34,551 bases of DNA from DYFC01 sp041658585 (GCA_041658585.1 JBAZZX010000033.1:1-34551), one strand, 5' to 3'. Positions 13,998 through 23,448 are shown, counted from the first letter of the stretch. Notes: generated by a model not told the origin, from the sequence alone. Made by a program: numbers and translations.

Positions 13998-16091
13998 TTA
14001 TATCTTTTCCAGATTTGCGAACCGCACGGCGAGTCTTTTGATGCCGATGCTCGGGAAGTTGACCATAACCTTTGCATCTTCACCGTCGCCGTAGCAGTCC
14101 CGCACAATACCTATACCCCAGGCAGGATGTTTTACCCTGCACCCGGCGGTATATATCGTAAAGGTCTTTGAAAGCTGCACTTTTTTCTTGATGGGAGTAA
14201 GCTTAACAGGATGGCTAAAGGTTATTTTCTCCATCCAGTGGCAGAATTCTCTTGGAATGTCTTTCAGAAAGCGGGAAGGTTCCTGGTCCTGTACCTTTGC
14301 ATATAACTTTCGCTTTTTTGAGCCGGTTAGCCAGAGGACATCTTTTGCGCGTGTCATGCCGACGTAGAATAGTCTGCGCTCTTCGGCGATTTCATCGTCA
14401 TGGTTCATGGCTTTACAATAGGGAAGCACTCCTTCTTCCAGTCCCGTTATAAAGACTACCGGAAACTCGAGCCCCTTTGCGTTATGGAGCGTCATAAGAG
14501 TAGCACAATCCCCGCTGCAGTCCTGATCGATATGGGAAACAAGGGATATTCTGTTAATAAAATCCTTGAGTTCTTTATTCTCGGCGGAAGAGATAAGCTC
14601 TTCGATATTTTTTTTCCTCTCTTCTTCAAGCAGGTCGGCATATCCCGATTTTTCAAAAATGCTTCTCAACAGGTCGGCTGCGGATTTGTGTTTTCCTGAT
14701 GATAACCCTTCAACCATTTTCATGAAATCTGCAAGTTTGTCTTTGACGGCAGGGGCAAAATGTTCACCCCTGAGAGTAGCCTTGAGGGCGTCAAACAAAG
14801 GCTGAGACCTTTTCTTGGCCTCATTTTCAATTTTAGAGATCGTAGCCGCCCCGATGCCTCTTTGCGTACTGTTAATAACTCTTCTGAAACTTACATTGTC
14901 TCCATGGTTCAGTGACAGACGCAAGTATGCTAAGATGTCCTTGATCTCTTTCCTCTGGTAAAAACTGATGCTGCCGATGACCCTGTAAGGAAGCCCCTGG
15001 TCCCGGATTGCGTCTTCTATGACTCTTGACTGCAGGTTTACCCGGTAAAATATTGCAAAGTCCCTGTAGGTGTATATCCCTTTAAGATAATATTCTTTAA
15101 TGGCCTTTGCAATATATTTTGCCTCATCTTCATAGGTATTGAGCCAGCAGTAGTGAACTTTTTCTCCGTACCCTTTGTCAGTCCATAATTTTTTGTCTTT
15201 CCTGACGGGGTTCCGTGCAATAACGGCCCCGGAAACATTCAGGATGTGCTGGGTGCAGCGGTAGTTCTGCTCAAGTTTGATAATCTTTGCCCCCGGGAAA
15301 TCCTTCTCAAAATTCAGTATATTACTTACGTTGGCCCCCCTGAACCTGTAAATGCTCTGGTCATCATCTCCGACAACGCAGATCTTCTTGTGGGCTGATG
15401 CAAGTATCTTAAGGAGATGGTACTGCGCAAAATTCGTATCCTGAAACTCGTCAACCAGGATATAGACAAATTTATCCTGGTATCTCTCGAGCAGCTTTGG
15501 GTTCTTCTCGAAGAGTTTTACCGTCAGCATGATAAGGTCGTCAAAATCGAGGGCATTGCTTCTTTTCAGTTCGTCCCGGTACCTTACATAGACCTTGGCA
15601 AGTTTTTCGTCAAAGCCGAACCCGTCGCCGGTTGAAAGAAATTCCTCAGGGCTTACAAGCGAAGACTTCAGGAAACTGATGCGCGATACTATGCCTTTAT
15701 AGAGCGCTTCATATATCTTGAACTCTTTAAGGATATGCCTTATAAGGTTATGCTGATCGTCTTCATCATAAACGGAATAATTATTGTCATAACCGATGGC
15801 TTTAATTTCTTTGCGGAGAATCCTGTTGCACTGAGAGTGAAAGGTGCCGATCCAGGAGCCGTTCATTTCTTTCTCGGTGAGTTTACCGATCCGTTCCTTC
15901 ATTTCATCGGCTGCCTTGTTTGTAAAGGTAACGGTGAATATCGAATCCTGGGGTATTTTTTTAGTCCTGTTCAGGTAGGAAAACTTATGAGAAATTACCC
16001 TTGTCTTCCCGCTCCCTGCTCCTGCAAAAACGAGTAAGGGCCCTTCAGTATAGGTAAGAGCTTCTTTTTGCTGGGGGTTTAGATCATACAT
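13998..16091 (-). CDS. pcrA: UvrD/PcrA-type superfamily 1 DNA helicase
   Basis: This 697-residue 3'-5' helicase acts in repair and in removing protein from DNA. Seen here are the Q-motif LNPQQKEAL, Walker A AGAGSGKTRVI, ILVDEFQDTN (motif II), GDDDQSIYRFRGA (motif III), LEQNYRC (motif IV) and VGMTRAKDVLWL (motif VI). The C-terminus HPAWGIGIVRDCYGDGEDAKV is the Tudor-like domain that binds RNA polymerase in PcrA/UvrD. I start at MYDLNPQQ because AAGGAG lies six bases upstream; the upstream ATGs sit before that site. UvrD versus PcrA cannot be separated by eye. Confidence 0.92.
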   Translation of the reverse strand: MYDLNPQQKEALTYTEGPLLVFAGAGSGKTRVISHKFSYLNRTKKIPQDSIFTVTFTNKAADEMKERIGKLTEKEMNGSWIGTFHSQCNRILRKEIKAIGYDNNYSVYDEDDQHNLIRHILKEFKIYEALYKGIVSRISFLKSSLVSPEEFLSTGDGFGFDEKLAKVYVRYRDELKRSNALDFDDLIMLTVKLFEKNPKLLERYQDKFVYILVDEFQDTNFAQYHLLKILASAHKKICVVGDDDQSIYRFRGANVSNILNFEKDFPGAKIIKLEQNYRCTQHILNVSGAVIARNPVRKDKKLWTDKGYGEKVHYCWLNTYEDEAKYIAKAIKEYYLKGIYTYRDFAIFYRVNLQSRVIEDAIRDQGLPYRVIGSISFYQRKEIKDILAYLRLSLNHGDNVSFRRVINSTQRGIGAATISKIENEAKKRSQPLFDALKATLRGEHFAPAVKDKLADFMKMVEGLSSGKHKSAADLLRSIFEKSGYADLLEEERKKNIEELISSAENKELKDFINRISLVSHIDQDCSGDCATLMTLHNAKGLEFPVVFITGLEEGVLPYCKAMNHDDEIAEERRLFYVGMTRAKDVLWLTGSKKRKLYAKVQDQEPSRFLKDIPREFCHWMEKITFSHPVKLTPIKKKVQLSKTFTIYTAGCRVKHPAWGIGIVRDCYGDGEDAKVMVNFPSIGIKRLAVRFANLEKI

Positions 16092-16240
16092 GGACATCTC
16101 CTTTGATGTATACATCATAACAGATTTCACCATTCTAAATCCAGAATTTATCGCGGTTTTCGCCGGTTACGCGGTTTGCAAAAGTTATCGGGTTGACAGG
16201 TTAAACCTTCCGTGAACCGAGTAAACTGTGTAAACCTTTA

Positions 16241-18067
16241 CTATTCAACAGTGACACTTTTTGCAAGGTTCCTCGGCTGGTCGACGTCACACCCCCTCAG
16301 AACGCCGATGTGATAGGCAAGCAATTGCACGGGGACCGCCATCAGTATTGTCGTCAGGAATGTGTTCGTCACGGGCACGCAGATGCACCTGTCCGAAGTC
16401 CCGCAGACATCACTTTCAGCGTCGTTCGTAATCGCTATGATTTTCCCCCCTCTGCTCTTTACCTCCTGTATATTTGATAGTATTTTTTCAAGCAGGTCAT
16501 CATGGGGCGCAAGAACAACAACCGGAAGCTCTTCGTCTATCAAAGCTATGGGTCCGTGTTTCATTTCGCCGGCAGGATACCCTTCCGCATGAATGTATGA
16601 TATTTCCTTAAGTTTCAACGCGCCCTCAAGGGCGACAGGATAAAACAGGCCCCTCCCGAGATACAGGAAATCCGTTGCCTTGAAAAACTCCTTTGCCACC
16701 GCCTTTATCTGTTCATCGGTAGATAGCGTTTCTTCAACCTTGCCCGGAAGCAGTAGCAGCTCTCTGAGAAGCTCTCTCGCCCCGTCCTCTGAAATGGTCC
16801 CCTTTATCTTTCCCATTGCAATGGTGAAAAGATAAAGGCTCACAAGCTGGGTTGTAAAAGCCTTTGTAGAGGCGACGCCTATCTCGGGACCGGAATGGGT
16901 ATAAAAAATTGCGTCAGCTTCCCTTGAAGACGTACTGCCGACGACATTGCAGATAGAGAGGACTTTTGCGCCAAGCCGTTTTGCTTCTCTCTGGGCGGCA
17001 AGGGTGTCGGCGGTTTCACCCGATTGTGTTATGACAATCATAAGGTCGCCTGATTTGATGATCGGTTTTCTGTATCGGAACTCTGAAGCTATATCAACCT
17101 CTACAGGTATTCTCACCAATCCTTCAAGGATATATTTGCCGGTTAGTCCTGCGTGATAGGAAGTGCCGCAGGCAACAATAAATATCTTCTGAACGCCCCT
17201 CAGTTCTTCCGCTTTGATGTGGAACTCTTCAAGGTTTACTTCCCCTGTTTCGGCATTGAACCTTCCCCGTAACGTGTCGGCAATAGCCCTTGGCTGCTCA
17301 TATATTTCCTTAAGCATGAAGTGACGGTATCCGCCTTTTTCCGCCATTGATGGGTTCCATGAGATCGTCTGAATTTCCTTCCGTATCGCGGCGCCTTCAA
17401 GATCGGTTATGACGGCGCCGTTTTCCGTAAGTATGGCCATCTCTCCGTCGTCAAGAAATATGACATTATTTGAATAGCTGAGGAATGCCGGGATATCGGA
17501 TGCAAGAAATAATTCTCCGTCCCCTATGCCCACAACAAGCGGGCTGTCTTTCCTGACCCCGACGATCTTATTTGGTTCGTCCTCCTTAATAACGGCAAGG
17601 GCATAGGCCCCTTTTACTTCTTTTAAAGCCTCTCTGACCGCGTCTTCGAGCGGGCCTTTCTTTGCATAATCCTGTATAAGGTGGCAGAGGACTTCCGTAT
17701 CCGTTTGGGAGGTGAACTGATACCCTTTTTCAATCAGCTTCTTTTTGAGGGGCAGATAATTTTCGATAATCCCGTTGTGCACCAGAACGATTCCGTCTGA
17801 TCTGTGCGGATGGGCATTTTCCTCCGAGGGCCTCCCGTGGGTCGCCCACCTTGTATGTCCGATGGCTGTATGGCTTGCAGGACTTTCCGACTCAAGCATA
17901 GATGAGAGGTCCTTGATTTTCCCGATGCGTCTTCTCACCTCTATCCCTTTGCCCGTAAAAAACGCAACACCCGCCGAATCGTATCCCCTGTATTCGAGAC
18001 GCTTCAGCCCCTCCAGCGCCACCTGCACCGCATTACGTTTGCCTATATATCCGATTATTCCGCACAT
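16241..18067 (-). CDS. glmS: Glutamine-fructose-6-phosphate aminotransferase (isomerizing)
   Basis: It makes glucosamine-6-phosphate from fructose-6-phosphate and glutamine, the first step to UDP-GlcNAc. The 608 residues comprise an N-terminal Ntn glutaminase (MCGIIGYIG with Cys2 nucleophile, RWATHG, SQTDTEVL) and two SIS domains (CGTSYHAG, TQSGETADT, STKAFTTQ), ending in the conserved PRNLAKSVTVE. It lies 77 bp after glmU on the same strand. No ribosome binding site precedes the ATG. Instead a heptamer tandem repeat reaches to within 7 bases of it. I see no glmS ribozyme. Confidence 0.97.
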   Translation of the reverse strand: MCGIIGYIGKRNAVQVALEGLKRLEYRGYDSAGVAFFTGKGIEVRRRIGKIKDLSSMLESESPASHTAIGHTRWATHGRPSEENAHPHRSDGIVLVHNGIIENYLPLKKKLIEKGYQFTSQTDTEVLCHLIQDYAKKGPLEDAVREALKEVKGAYALAVIKEDEPNKIVGVRKDSPLVVGIGDGELFLASDIPAFLSYSNNVIFLDDGEMAILTENGAVITDLEGAAIRKEIQTISWNPSMAEKGGYRHFMLKEIYEQPRAIADTLRGRFNAETGEVNLEEFHIKAEELRGVQKIFIVACGTSYHAGLTGKYILEGLVRIPVEVDIASEFRYRKPIIKSGDLMIVITQSGETADTLAAQREAKRLGAKVLSICNVVGSTSSREADAIFYTHSGPEIGVASTKAFTTQLVSLYLFTIAMGKIKGTISEDGARELLRELLLLPGKVEETLSTDEQIKAVAKEFFKATDFLYLGRGLFYPVALEGALKLKEISYIHAEGYPAGEMKHGPIALIDEELPVVVLAPHDDLLEKILSNIQEVKSRGGKIIAITNDAESDVCGTSDRCICVPVTNTFLTTILMAVPVQLLAYHIGVLRGCDVDQPRNLAKSVTVE

Positions 18068-18073
18068 ATTAAA

Positions 18074-18129
18074 ATAGTGAATAGTGGATAGTGGATAGTG
18101 GATAGTGGATAGTGGATAGTGGATAGTCC
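18074..18129. repeat. Heptanucleotide tandem repeat (ATAGTGG) just upstream of glmS
   Basis: Eight units of seven bases: ATAGTGA, then six perfect ATAGTGG, then ATAGTCC. The array fills the glmU-glmS intergenic space and ends 7 bases before the glmS start codon on the minus strand, where the ribosome binding site should be. Such perfect arrays change copy number by slippage. Confidence 0.95.
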
Positions 18130-18144
18130 GATAGAATATCCATA

Positions 18145-19560
18145 TTACCTTTTCACCCTGTTTTTCACTTTTGCCTTTTCACTCCTGCCTTTTAACTGCG
18201 GTTTAAGAGCCCAGCCTTCGATATTCCTTTGCTTTACCCTGCTTAATGCAAGGGCATGGGACGGCACGTCTACTGTTATTGTAGATCCCGCGCCTACGAA
18301 GGCTCCCTTGCCGATTTTTACCGGCGCAATAAACTGTGTATCACTGCCGACAAAGACGCCGTCCTCTATCGTAGTTATATGCTTTTTGTGTCCGTCATAG
18401 TTACAGGTAATCGTTCCGGCCCCTATGTTTACATCCTTTCCTATCAGGGCGTCTCCAAGATAGCTCAAATGAGACGCCTTCGTGCCCGGGCCGATAACGG
18501 ATTTTTTCACCTCAACAAAATTGCCTATTTTTGCTTTCTCGCCGATTACCGAGCCGGGCCTGATATGCGCGAATGGGCCTACAGAGGCATTCCTCTTTAC
18601 TATCGCCTCCTCGATCAGGGTGGAATCTTTGATGACCGCGCCGTCTTCTATTATGCTGTCAAGGATTCTGACATTCGGATAGATCGTACAGCGCTTACCT
18701 ATCGAGGTCTTTCCTTCGAGATGGACATTCGGATAAACGTTTGTATCCGCCCCTATCTCCGTATCGGACGATATAAAAATGGAATCTTTTTCGATAAAAT
18801 GCACTCCCCTGTCGGAGAATTTTTTTATGATACGTCTTTTCATGATCCGGCCTGCATTTTCAAACTCTTCAATGGTATTGACGCCCATAAATTCGTCTTC
18901 AAACCCGGCGCAGAAGGCGTCCAGCCTCAGACCTTTGTCTCTTGCAATGCCGACTATATCGGTCAGATAATATTCGCCTTTTGATTTGTTCGGTTTTATT
19001 TCTTTTAACAGAGGTAACGCTCCGGATTCAATGGCATATACGCCGCTGTTTACTTCCCTGATAGTTTTCTGCGTCTCTGTTGCGTCCCGCTGCTCGACAA
19101 TAAAAGCAGCCCTGCCTTTATTGTCCCGTATAATTCTTCCGTATGAGCCCGGATCACGAGACTCGAAGGAAAGTACCGATACCTCGTTCCTTTTCCTCTT
19201 GTGCAGAGACAGGAAATTTTTCAGGGTGCTTCCGGTAATCAGGGGCGTATCACCGTTTACGACGAGAACGGCGCCCTTAAATCCTTTAAGAGAAGGCACA
19301 GCCTTTAATAGCGCGTCCCCAGTGCCTTTAGCCTCTATCTGCCGCGCAAAGGCAATTTTTGCGGTATCATTAAGTGATTCTTTTATATCCTGAATATTTT
19401 TCCCTGCGACTATAACAATCTTCTGCGGATGCAATGTACGCAGGGCGTTCAAAACATACCGGAGCATAGGGACGCCGTGAAGTCTGTGAAGGACTTTCGG
19501 CAAGGATGATTTCATCCGTGTCCCGAGCCCCGCAGCAAGGACAACACAGGCCAATTTCAT
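18145..19560 (-). CDS. glmU: Bifunctional GlcNAc-1-P uridyltransferase / GlcN-1-P acetyltransferase
   Basis: GlmU acetylates glucosamine-1-phosphate and then makes UDP-GlcNAc. The 471-residue protein has an N-terminal pyrophosphorylase (VLAAGLGTRMKSSLPKVLH, VNGDTPLI, REVNSGVYA) and a C-terminal left-handed beta-helix of hexapeptide repeats with SHLSYLGDALIG-like text and NIGAGTITCNYDG, the acetyltransferase site. Its ATG overlaps the stop of the DUF502 gene by four bases (ATGA), so translation is coupled. glmS follows, so both ends of the pathway to UDP-GlcNAc are together. Confidence 0.96.
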   Translation of the reverse strand: MKLACVVLAAGLGTRMKSSLPKVLHRLHGVPMLRYVLNALRTLHPQKIVIVAGKNIQDIKESLNDTAKIAFARQIEAKGTGDALLKAVPSLKGFKGAVLVVNGDTPLITGSTLKNFLSLHKRKRNEVSVLSFESRDPGSYGRIIRDNKGRAAFIVEQRDATETQKTIREVNSGVYAIESGALPLLKEIKPNKSKGEYYLTDIVGIARDKGLRLDAFCAGFEDEFMGVNTIEEFENAGRIMKRRIIKKFSDRGVHFIEKDSIFISSDTEIGADTNVYPNVHLEGKTSIGKRCTIYPNVRILDSIIEDGAVIKDSTLIEEAIVKRNASVGPFAHIRPGSVIGEKAKIGNFVEVKKSVIGPGTKASHLSYLGDALIGKDVNIGAGTITCNYDGHKKHITTIEDGVFVGSDTQFIAPVKIGKGAFVGAGSTITVDVPSHALALSRVKQRNIEGWALKPQLKGRSEKAKVKNRVKR

Positions 19561-20177
19561 TCTTTACCCTCTAACAGGGTTGCCGGTGTTGCGATGCCGC
19601 CTGAAAGAATGATCTTGATCCCCTCGTCTATCGGGATGTCGGTATAAAACATATCCTCCTCTTTGAAAAGAGCTATTTCGCCGAGATAGAGATTGTTCGT
19701 CGGGATGTAAACCGCCTTCAGACGAGATTCCAGTCCGTTCCTCTCTTTCTTGACTACGCATTCTTTTGTAAGGAAACCGAATGCAAAGACCCCGGGTCGC
19801 GGATACTCGACAAGTACAAACTTTTTAAAAGATACTTCCTTGCTGTCCGGAGAAAAGGCGTCGACAAGCTGCTTGACTGCCGTATATATACCTTTAAAAA
19901 CTGGAATCCTGAGCATTATCTGCTCAAAGTATCCGATGATCCTTCTGCCGAAAACATTGGCTGATACGATGCCGACGACAAAGATAAGAACTATAGCCGA
20001 AATAAACCCGAGACCTCGCACATGATAGCCGAGGACATTGTAGTAAATCGGTTCAAGGAGACCGTCGACAAATTTGAAAAACCAACTGATTATGATAAAA
20101 GTGACTATTGCAGGTATCGATATCAGGAGGCCGGCAAAGAATCTTCTCTTGAAGGTTGCCCGTATGGAAGTATGCAT
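19557..20177 (-). CDS. DUF502-family inner-membrane protein
   Basis: This 206-residue protein has two hydrophobic helices (LISIPAIVTFIIISWFF and GFISAIVLIFVVGIVSANVFG), the conserved link FEQIMLRIPVFKGIYTAVKQLVD, and a soluble tail with PTNNLYLGEIALFKEEDM, all hallmarks of DUF502. Its role in bacteria is not established. I start at ATG 20177, one base after the yebC stop, because GGGAAG just upstream can serve as the ribosome binding site; a TTG four codons earlier is the alternative. It is coupled to glmU by a 4-bp overlap. Confidence 0.88.
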   Translation of the reverse strand: MHTSIRATFKRRFFAGLLISIPAIVTFIIISWFFKFVDGLLEPIYYNVLGYHVRGLGFISAIVLIFVVGIVSANVFGRRIIGYFEQIMLRIPVFKGIYTAVKQLVDAFSPDSKEVSFKKFVLVEYPRPGVFAFGFLTKECVVKKERNGLESRLKAVYIPTNNLYLGEIALFKEEDMFYTDIPIDEGIKIILSGGIATPATLLEGKE

Positions 20178-20178
20178 G

Positions 20179-20934
20179 TTACTTCCCAAGTTTGGCCATC
20201 ACCTCGTCCGGAGCGTCGAAATTCGTGTAAACATTCTGAACATCGTCATTTTCCTCAAGGGCTTCTATAAGCCGTATTATTTGTTCGGCATGTTTTTCAT
20301 TAAGCATGGCATAATTCCTGGGCAGCATGGTTATCTCCGAGAAAGAGACGGGGATACCCCCTGCCTCGATGGAAGCCTTTATCTTAGTCATGGCTTCGGG
20401 AGCCGTAATGACTTCATAGTTGTCTTCCCGGGGATCGTTCTTCATATCCTCGGCGCCAGCGTCAAGGGCCACGGACATCAAAGTATCTTCGTCAATCTTT
20501 GCTTTCTCGATAAGGATATAGCCCTTTTTCTCGAACATCCAGGCCACACAGCCTGCCTCGCCCATGTTGCCGCTGTTTTTAGTCATAATATTACGTATCT
20601 CGGATATGGTCCGGTTTTTGTTATCGGAAAGGATCTCCATAAGGATGGCCGTACCGCCGGGACCGTATCCCTCATAAAAAAATTCTACATAGGAGACCCC
20701 GGGAAGTTCGCCGGTGCCCTTCATGACCGCCCGCTTGATGTTTTCCGCAGGCATATTCACTTCTTTGGCTTTATCAACAGCGGTCCTCAGCCTGGGATTC
20801 GCGGCAGGGTCTCCGCCGCCTATTCTTGCGGCAATAGAGATCTCTTTTACGATCTTGGTAAAGACTTTTCCCCTCTTTGCGTCTGTACTAGCTTTTTTAT
20901 GTTTTATCGAGGCCCACTTGGAATGTCCTGACAC
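20179..20934 (-). CDS. yebC: YebC/PmpR family protein (TACO1-like)
   Basis: The 251-residue protein begins MSGHSKWASIKHKKASTDAKRG in the family's near-invariant way. It continues with RGKVFTKIVKEI, GGGDPAANPRLRTAVDKAK, GYGPGGTAILMEILSDNKNRT and the acidic C-terminus ALEENDDVQNVYTNFD. Family members were described as transcription regulators, and more recently as helping ribosomes at proline stretches. It is the first gene of the yebC-DUF502-glmU-glmS run. Confidence 0.95.
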   Translation of the reverse strand: MSGHSKWASIKHKKASTDAKRGKVFTKIVKEISIAARIGGGDPAANPRLRTAVDKAKEVNMPAENIKRAVMKGTGELPGVSYVEFFYEGYGPGGTAILMEILSDNKNRTISEIRNIMTKNSGNMGEAGCVAWMFEKKGYILIEKAKIDEDTLMSVALDAGAEDMKNDPREDNYEVITAPEAMTKIKASIEAGGIPVSFSEITMLPRNYAMLNEKHAEQIIRLIEALEENDDVQNVYTNFDAPDEVMAKLGK

Positions 20935-21004
20935 AATACCCCTCCGGATAGAATTTTAGATACATCGCAGACATTTTTATGATAATTCTATAAGAATTGC
21001 GCTG

Positions 21005-22375
21005 TCAAGCCTCGATCCCGTATTCCTTGATCTTTGTAAGGAGTGTTTTATAGCTTACCTGAAGGATTTCAGCCGCCCTAGTCTTGTTCCCCTTTGTTTC
21101 GCCAAGCACGTCGATGATCCTCTGGGACTCCGCTTTTCTCGTTGCTTCTTTTGAAATAGACCCGAGGGTGCCCTCCAAAGGTTCAGGTTTTTCGCACAAT
21201 ACGGAACCGAACTGCCTGTCAATGATAAAATGTTCAGGGGCTATGGTGTCCCCGTCACAGAGGATTACGGCCCTTTCGATTGCATTTTCCAGTTCTCTTA
21301 TATTGCCTTTCCAAAAGCAGTTCATGAGCATGGCGAGCGCCTCTTTTGAAATGCCCTTGAGAGACGTCTTGATCTCAAGGCAGTATTTCTTGACAAAGTA
21401 CTCAACCAGCAGGGGGATGTCTTCTTTCCGCTCCCTCAAAGGCGGTATCCTTATCGGAAATACATTAAGACGGTAAAAAAGGTCTTCCCTGAATTTTTTT
21501 TCTTCCACCGCCCTTTCAAGGTCCTTATTGCTTGCCGCAACTATCCTAACGTCAACATGAACGGCCTTGACGGCGCCCACCCTCTCAATCTCACCGGTTT
21601 CAATAGCCCTGAGAAGTTTTGACTGTAAAACAAAATCCAGATCTCCTATCTCATCCAGGAAAATGGTCCCCCTGTCTCCAAGTTCAAATTTGCCGAGTTT
21701 TTTCGTGTCAGCGCTCGTAAAAGACCCTTTCTCATGACCGAACAGTTCCGATTCAAGAAGGTCTCTCGGAATTGCGGCGCAATTAATCGGGATAAAAGGG
21801 AATTCTTTTCTATTGCTAAGATTATGCAACGCCCTCGCAAAGAGTTCCTTTCCCGTTCCGCTTTCACCGATTAGCAGGACTGTTGTTCTTGTCGGGGCGA
21901 CTCTCTGAACGATCTGGGCGACATTTGTAATCTTTTCGCTTTTACCGATAATCTTCGGAAGTCCGAGTTTTGAAGCAAACTCCTCCTTAAGGAGGATATT
22001 CTCCGTCATAAGCCGCTGTGTTTCAATCGCCCTCTTAATCAACATGAGGAGGTGGTCCGTATCAAAGGGTTTGGCGATGAAATCAACGGCGCCCCTTTTC
22101 ATGGCCTCGACGGCAGTCTCAACCGAACCGTATGCCGTCATGATAATTACCGGCCTGAGCTGGTTTTCTTCCTTTGACGCCGTGAGGACGTCTATGCCGT
22201 CTTTATGTGGGAGTTTCAGGTCCGTCAGCACAAGGTCGATCTTGCCTTCCTTGAGATAATTGATACCCTCAAGGCCGTCTCCGGCAGAGACGACTTTATA
22301 GCCTTCCGACTCAAGGGTTTCTTTCAGCATGGCTGCCATGGATTCTTTATCTTCTACGACGAGGATTGTCTCCAT
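21005..22375 (-). CDS. NtrC-family sigma-54-dependent response regulator
   Basis: This 456-residue activator has an N-terminal receiver (VVEDKES acidic pocket, phospho-Asp52 in LTDLKLPHKDG), a central AAA+ domain (Walker A GESGTGKE, Walker B GTIFLDEIGDL) and a Fis-type HTH (KGNKTRAAEILQVSYKTLLTKIKEYG). The sigma-54 contact loop, usually GAFTGA, reads GSFTSA at 217-222; Phe and Thr are kept, but two positions differ. No sensor kinase is adjacent. It follows the MTA phosphorylase gene by 2 bp. A near-consensus -24/-12 promoter lies about 1.1 kb away before lpxC, a possible target. Confidence 0.93.
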   Translation of the reverse strand: METILVVEDKESMAAMLKETLESEGYKVVSAGDGLEGINYLKEGKIDLVLTDLKLPHKDGIDVLTASKEENQLRPVIIMTAYGSVETAVEAMKRGAVDFIAKPFDTDHLLMLIKRAIETQRLMTENILLKEEFASKLGLPKIIGKSEKITNVAQIVQRVAPTRTTVLLIGESGTGKELFARALHNLSNRKEFPFIPINCAAIPRDLLESELFGHEKGSFTSADTKKLGKFELGDRGTIFLDEIGDLDFVLQSKLLRAIETGEIERVGAVKAVHVDVRIVAASNKDLERAVEEKKFREDLFYRLNVFPIRIPPLRERKEDIPLLVEYFVKKYCLEIKTSLKGISKEALAMLMNCFWKGNIRELENAIERAVILCDGDTIAPEHFIIDRQFGSVLCEKPEPLEGTLGSISKEATRKAESQRIIDVLGETKGNKTRAAEILQVSYKTLLTKIKEYGIEA

Positions 22376-22377
22376 GA

Positions 22378-23160
22378 TTAAAGCCTCGCATCTTTCAGGG
22401 CAGTTTTGCAGGCACAGCTCCGCTCTTTGGGTATCAGATTGAAGGTCTCTTTCAAAAGCGTTTTCAAAAATATAGAAGTTTTGTTCATTGTTTCAACAAC
22501 CTCCGTAGCAGTCAGCTTTTCCGCAGTTATACCGGCGGCATAATTTGTAACAACGGCCATACCGGCATAACAGATTTCCTCCTCTCTTGCCAGGGAAGCT
22601 TCAGGCATGCCTGTCATGCCGACGACATCGGCGCCGATCCGGGAATAAAACCCTATTTCCGCTTTGGTCTCAAGACGCGGACCGTTGGCGCAGATATAGG
22701 TCCCTGATTTTTTTAGGCTTATCCCGGCTTTGCCTCCCGCTTCGATAACTGCGTTCCTTAATTCAGGACAATAGGGTTCCGTAAAATCAATATGCACTAC
22801 GCCGCTTTCACCGTCATAGAAGGTTGAATGCCTTCCATGTGTCACATCTATTACCTGGTCAAGAACAACTATCGTACCGGGCGGCAGAGCCGGGTCAATG
22901 CCCCCGACGGCTCCGACCGATATTATTCTTTCCACCCCTAATTCTTTAAACCCCCGGATATTTGCCCTGTAATTGATTTTATGAGGAGGGATGGAGTGGC
23001 GCGAACCGTGTCTGGGAAGAAATACAACCGTGCTGTCCGAGAATTCTCCTATTAGATAGGCGTCGGAGGGGTCGCCAAAGGGTGTTGATATCTTTTTATG
23101 CTCGCGAATAGCGATCCCTTCAATCTCGTAAAGACCGCTGCCCCCGATTATCCCGATCAT
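22378..23160 (-). CDS. mtnP: S-methyl-5'-thioadenosine phosphorylase
   Basis: It splits methylthioadenosine, a by-product of polyamine synthesis and radical-SAM chemistry, into adenine and methylthioribose-1-phosphate. The 260 residues show IGIIGGSGLYEIEG, FLPRHGSRHSIPPHKINYRANI (phosphate and substrate site), ANGPRLETKAEI and VVGMTGMPEASLARE. I start at MIGIIGG, since GAAGGAG lies six bases upstream; a longer form from 23187 has no such site. MTA- versus methylthioinosine-specific members cannot be separated by eye. It is co-directional with the response regulator. Confidence 0.92.
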   Translation of the reverse strand: MIGIIGGSGLYEIEGIAIREHKKISTPFGDPSDAYLIGEFSDSTVVFLPRHGSRHSIPPHKINYRANIRGFKELGVERIISVGAVGGIDPALPPGTIVVLDQVIDVTHGRHSTFYDGESGVVHIDFTEPYCPELRNAVIEAGGKAGISLKKSGTYICANGPRLETKAEIGFYSRIGADVVGMTGMPEASLAREEEICYAGMAVVTNYAAGITAEKLTATEVVETMNKTSIFLKTLLKETFNLIPKERSCACKTALKDARL

Positions 23161-23323
23161 GGTTTCTCCTTCACCTGAATATTGCAAAAAGTTCTTTCAA
23201 AAGCAAGGGAAAATAAATGAGCTTTCATTTTACCATAGAACTATCAAGGATAAATCTTACTGTGTTAATTAATCTACACTACACTTGATAACGGGCAACA
23301 CAGGGACGCTTTTCTCTATTTCA

Positions 23324-23341
23324 TAATACGTTAAAGTATTA
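23324..23341. promoter_or_regulatory. Candidate upstream activator palindrome before the lpxC promoter
   Basis: TAATAC and GTATTA are inverted around a 6-bp spacer, about 92 bp before the -24 element. The distance fits enhancer sites of sigma-54 activators. The remainder of 23161-23432 shows nothing else I can support. Confidence 0.35.
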
Positions 23342-23432
23342 CTTTATATAATGTTACGGGGACCAAATTCTAAGCCGGTCTTTCAAAATTATGCCTTGAC
23401 TGAAACGGATGGAAGCTTTCCCTAAATATTTT

Positions 23433-23448
23433 TGGCATCATATTTGCA
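23433..23448 (+). promoter_or_regulatory. Sigma-54 (-24/-12) promoter of lpxC
   Basis: TGGCATCATATTTGCA matches the sigma-54 consensus (TGGCAC-N5-TTGCA) at every position except the C6/G7 pair, with exact GG-to-GC spacing. The predicted start site is near 23459, some 38 bases before the lpxC ATG. A sigma-54 activator gene lies next door on the other strand. Confidence 0.7.

Noticed and set aside
18068..18144. glmS ribozyme upstream of glmS
   Set aside because: The space is only 77 bp and is filled by the heptamer repeat; the ribozyme needs about 150 bases with conserved pseudoknots.
18256..18984. 242-codon plus-strand ORF
   Set aside because: It is antisense to glmU, whose frame is fully conserved.
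20074..20931. 285-codon plus-strand ORF
   Set aside because: It lies antisense to yebC and has no family features; the yebC frame accounts for the region.
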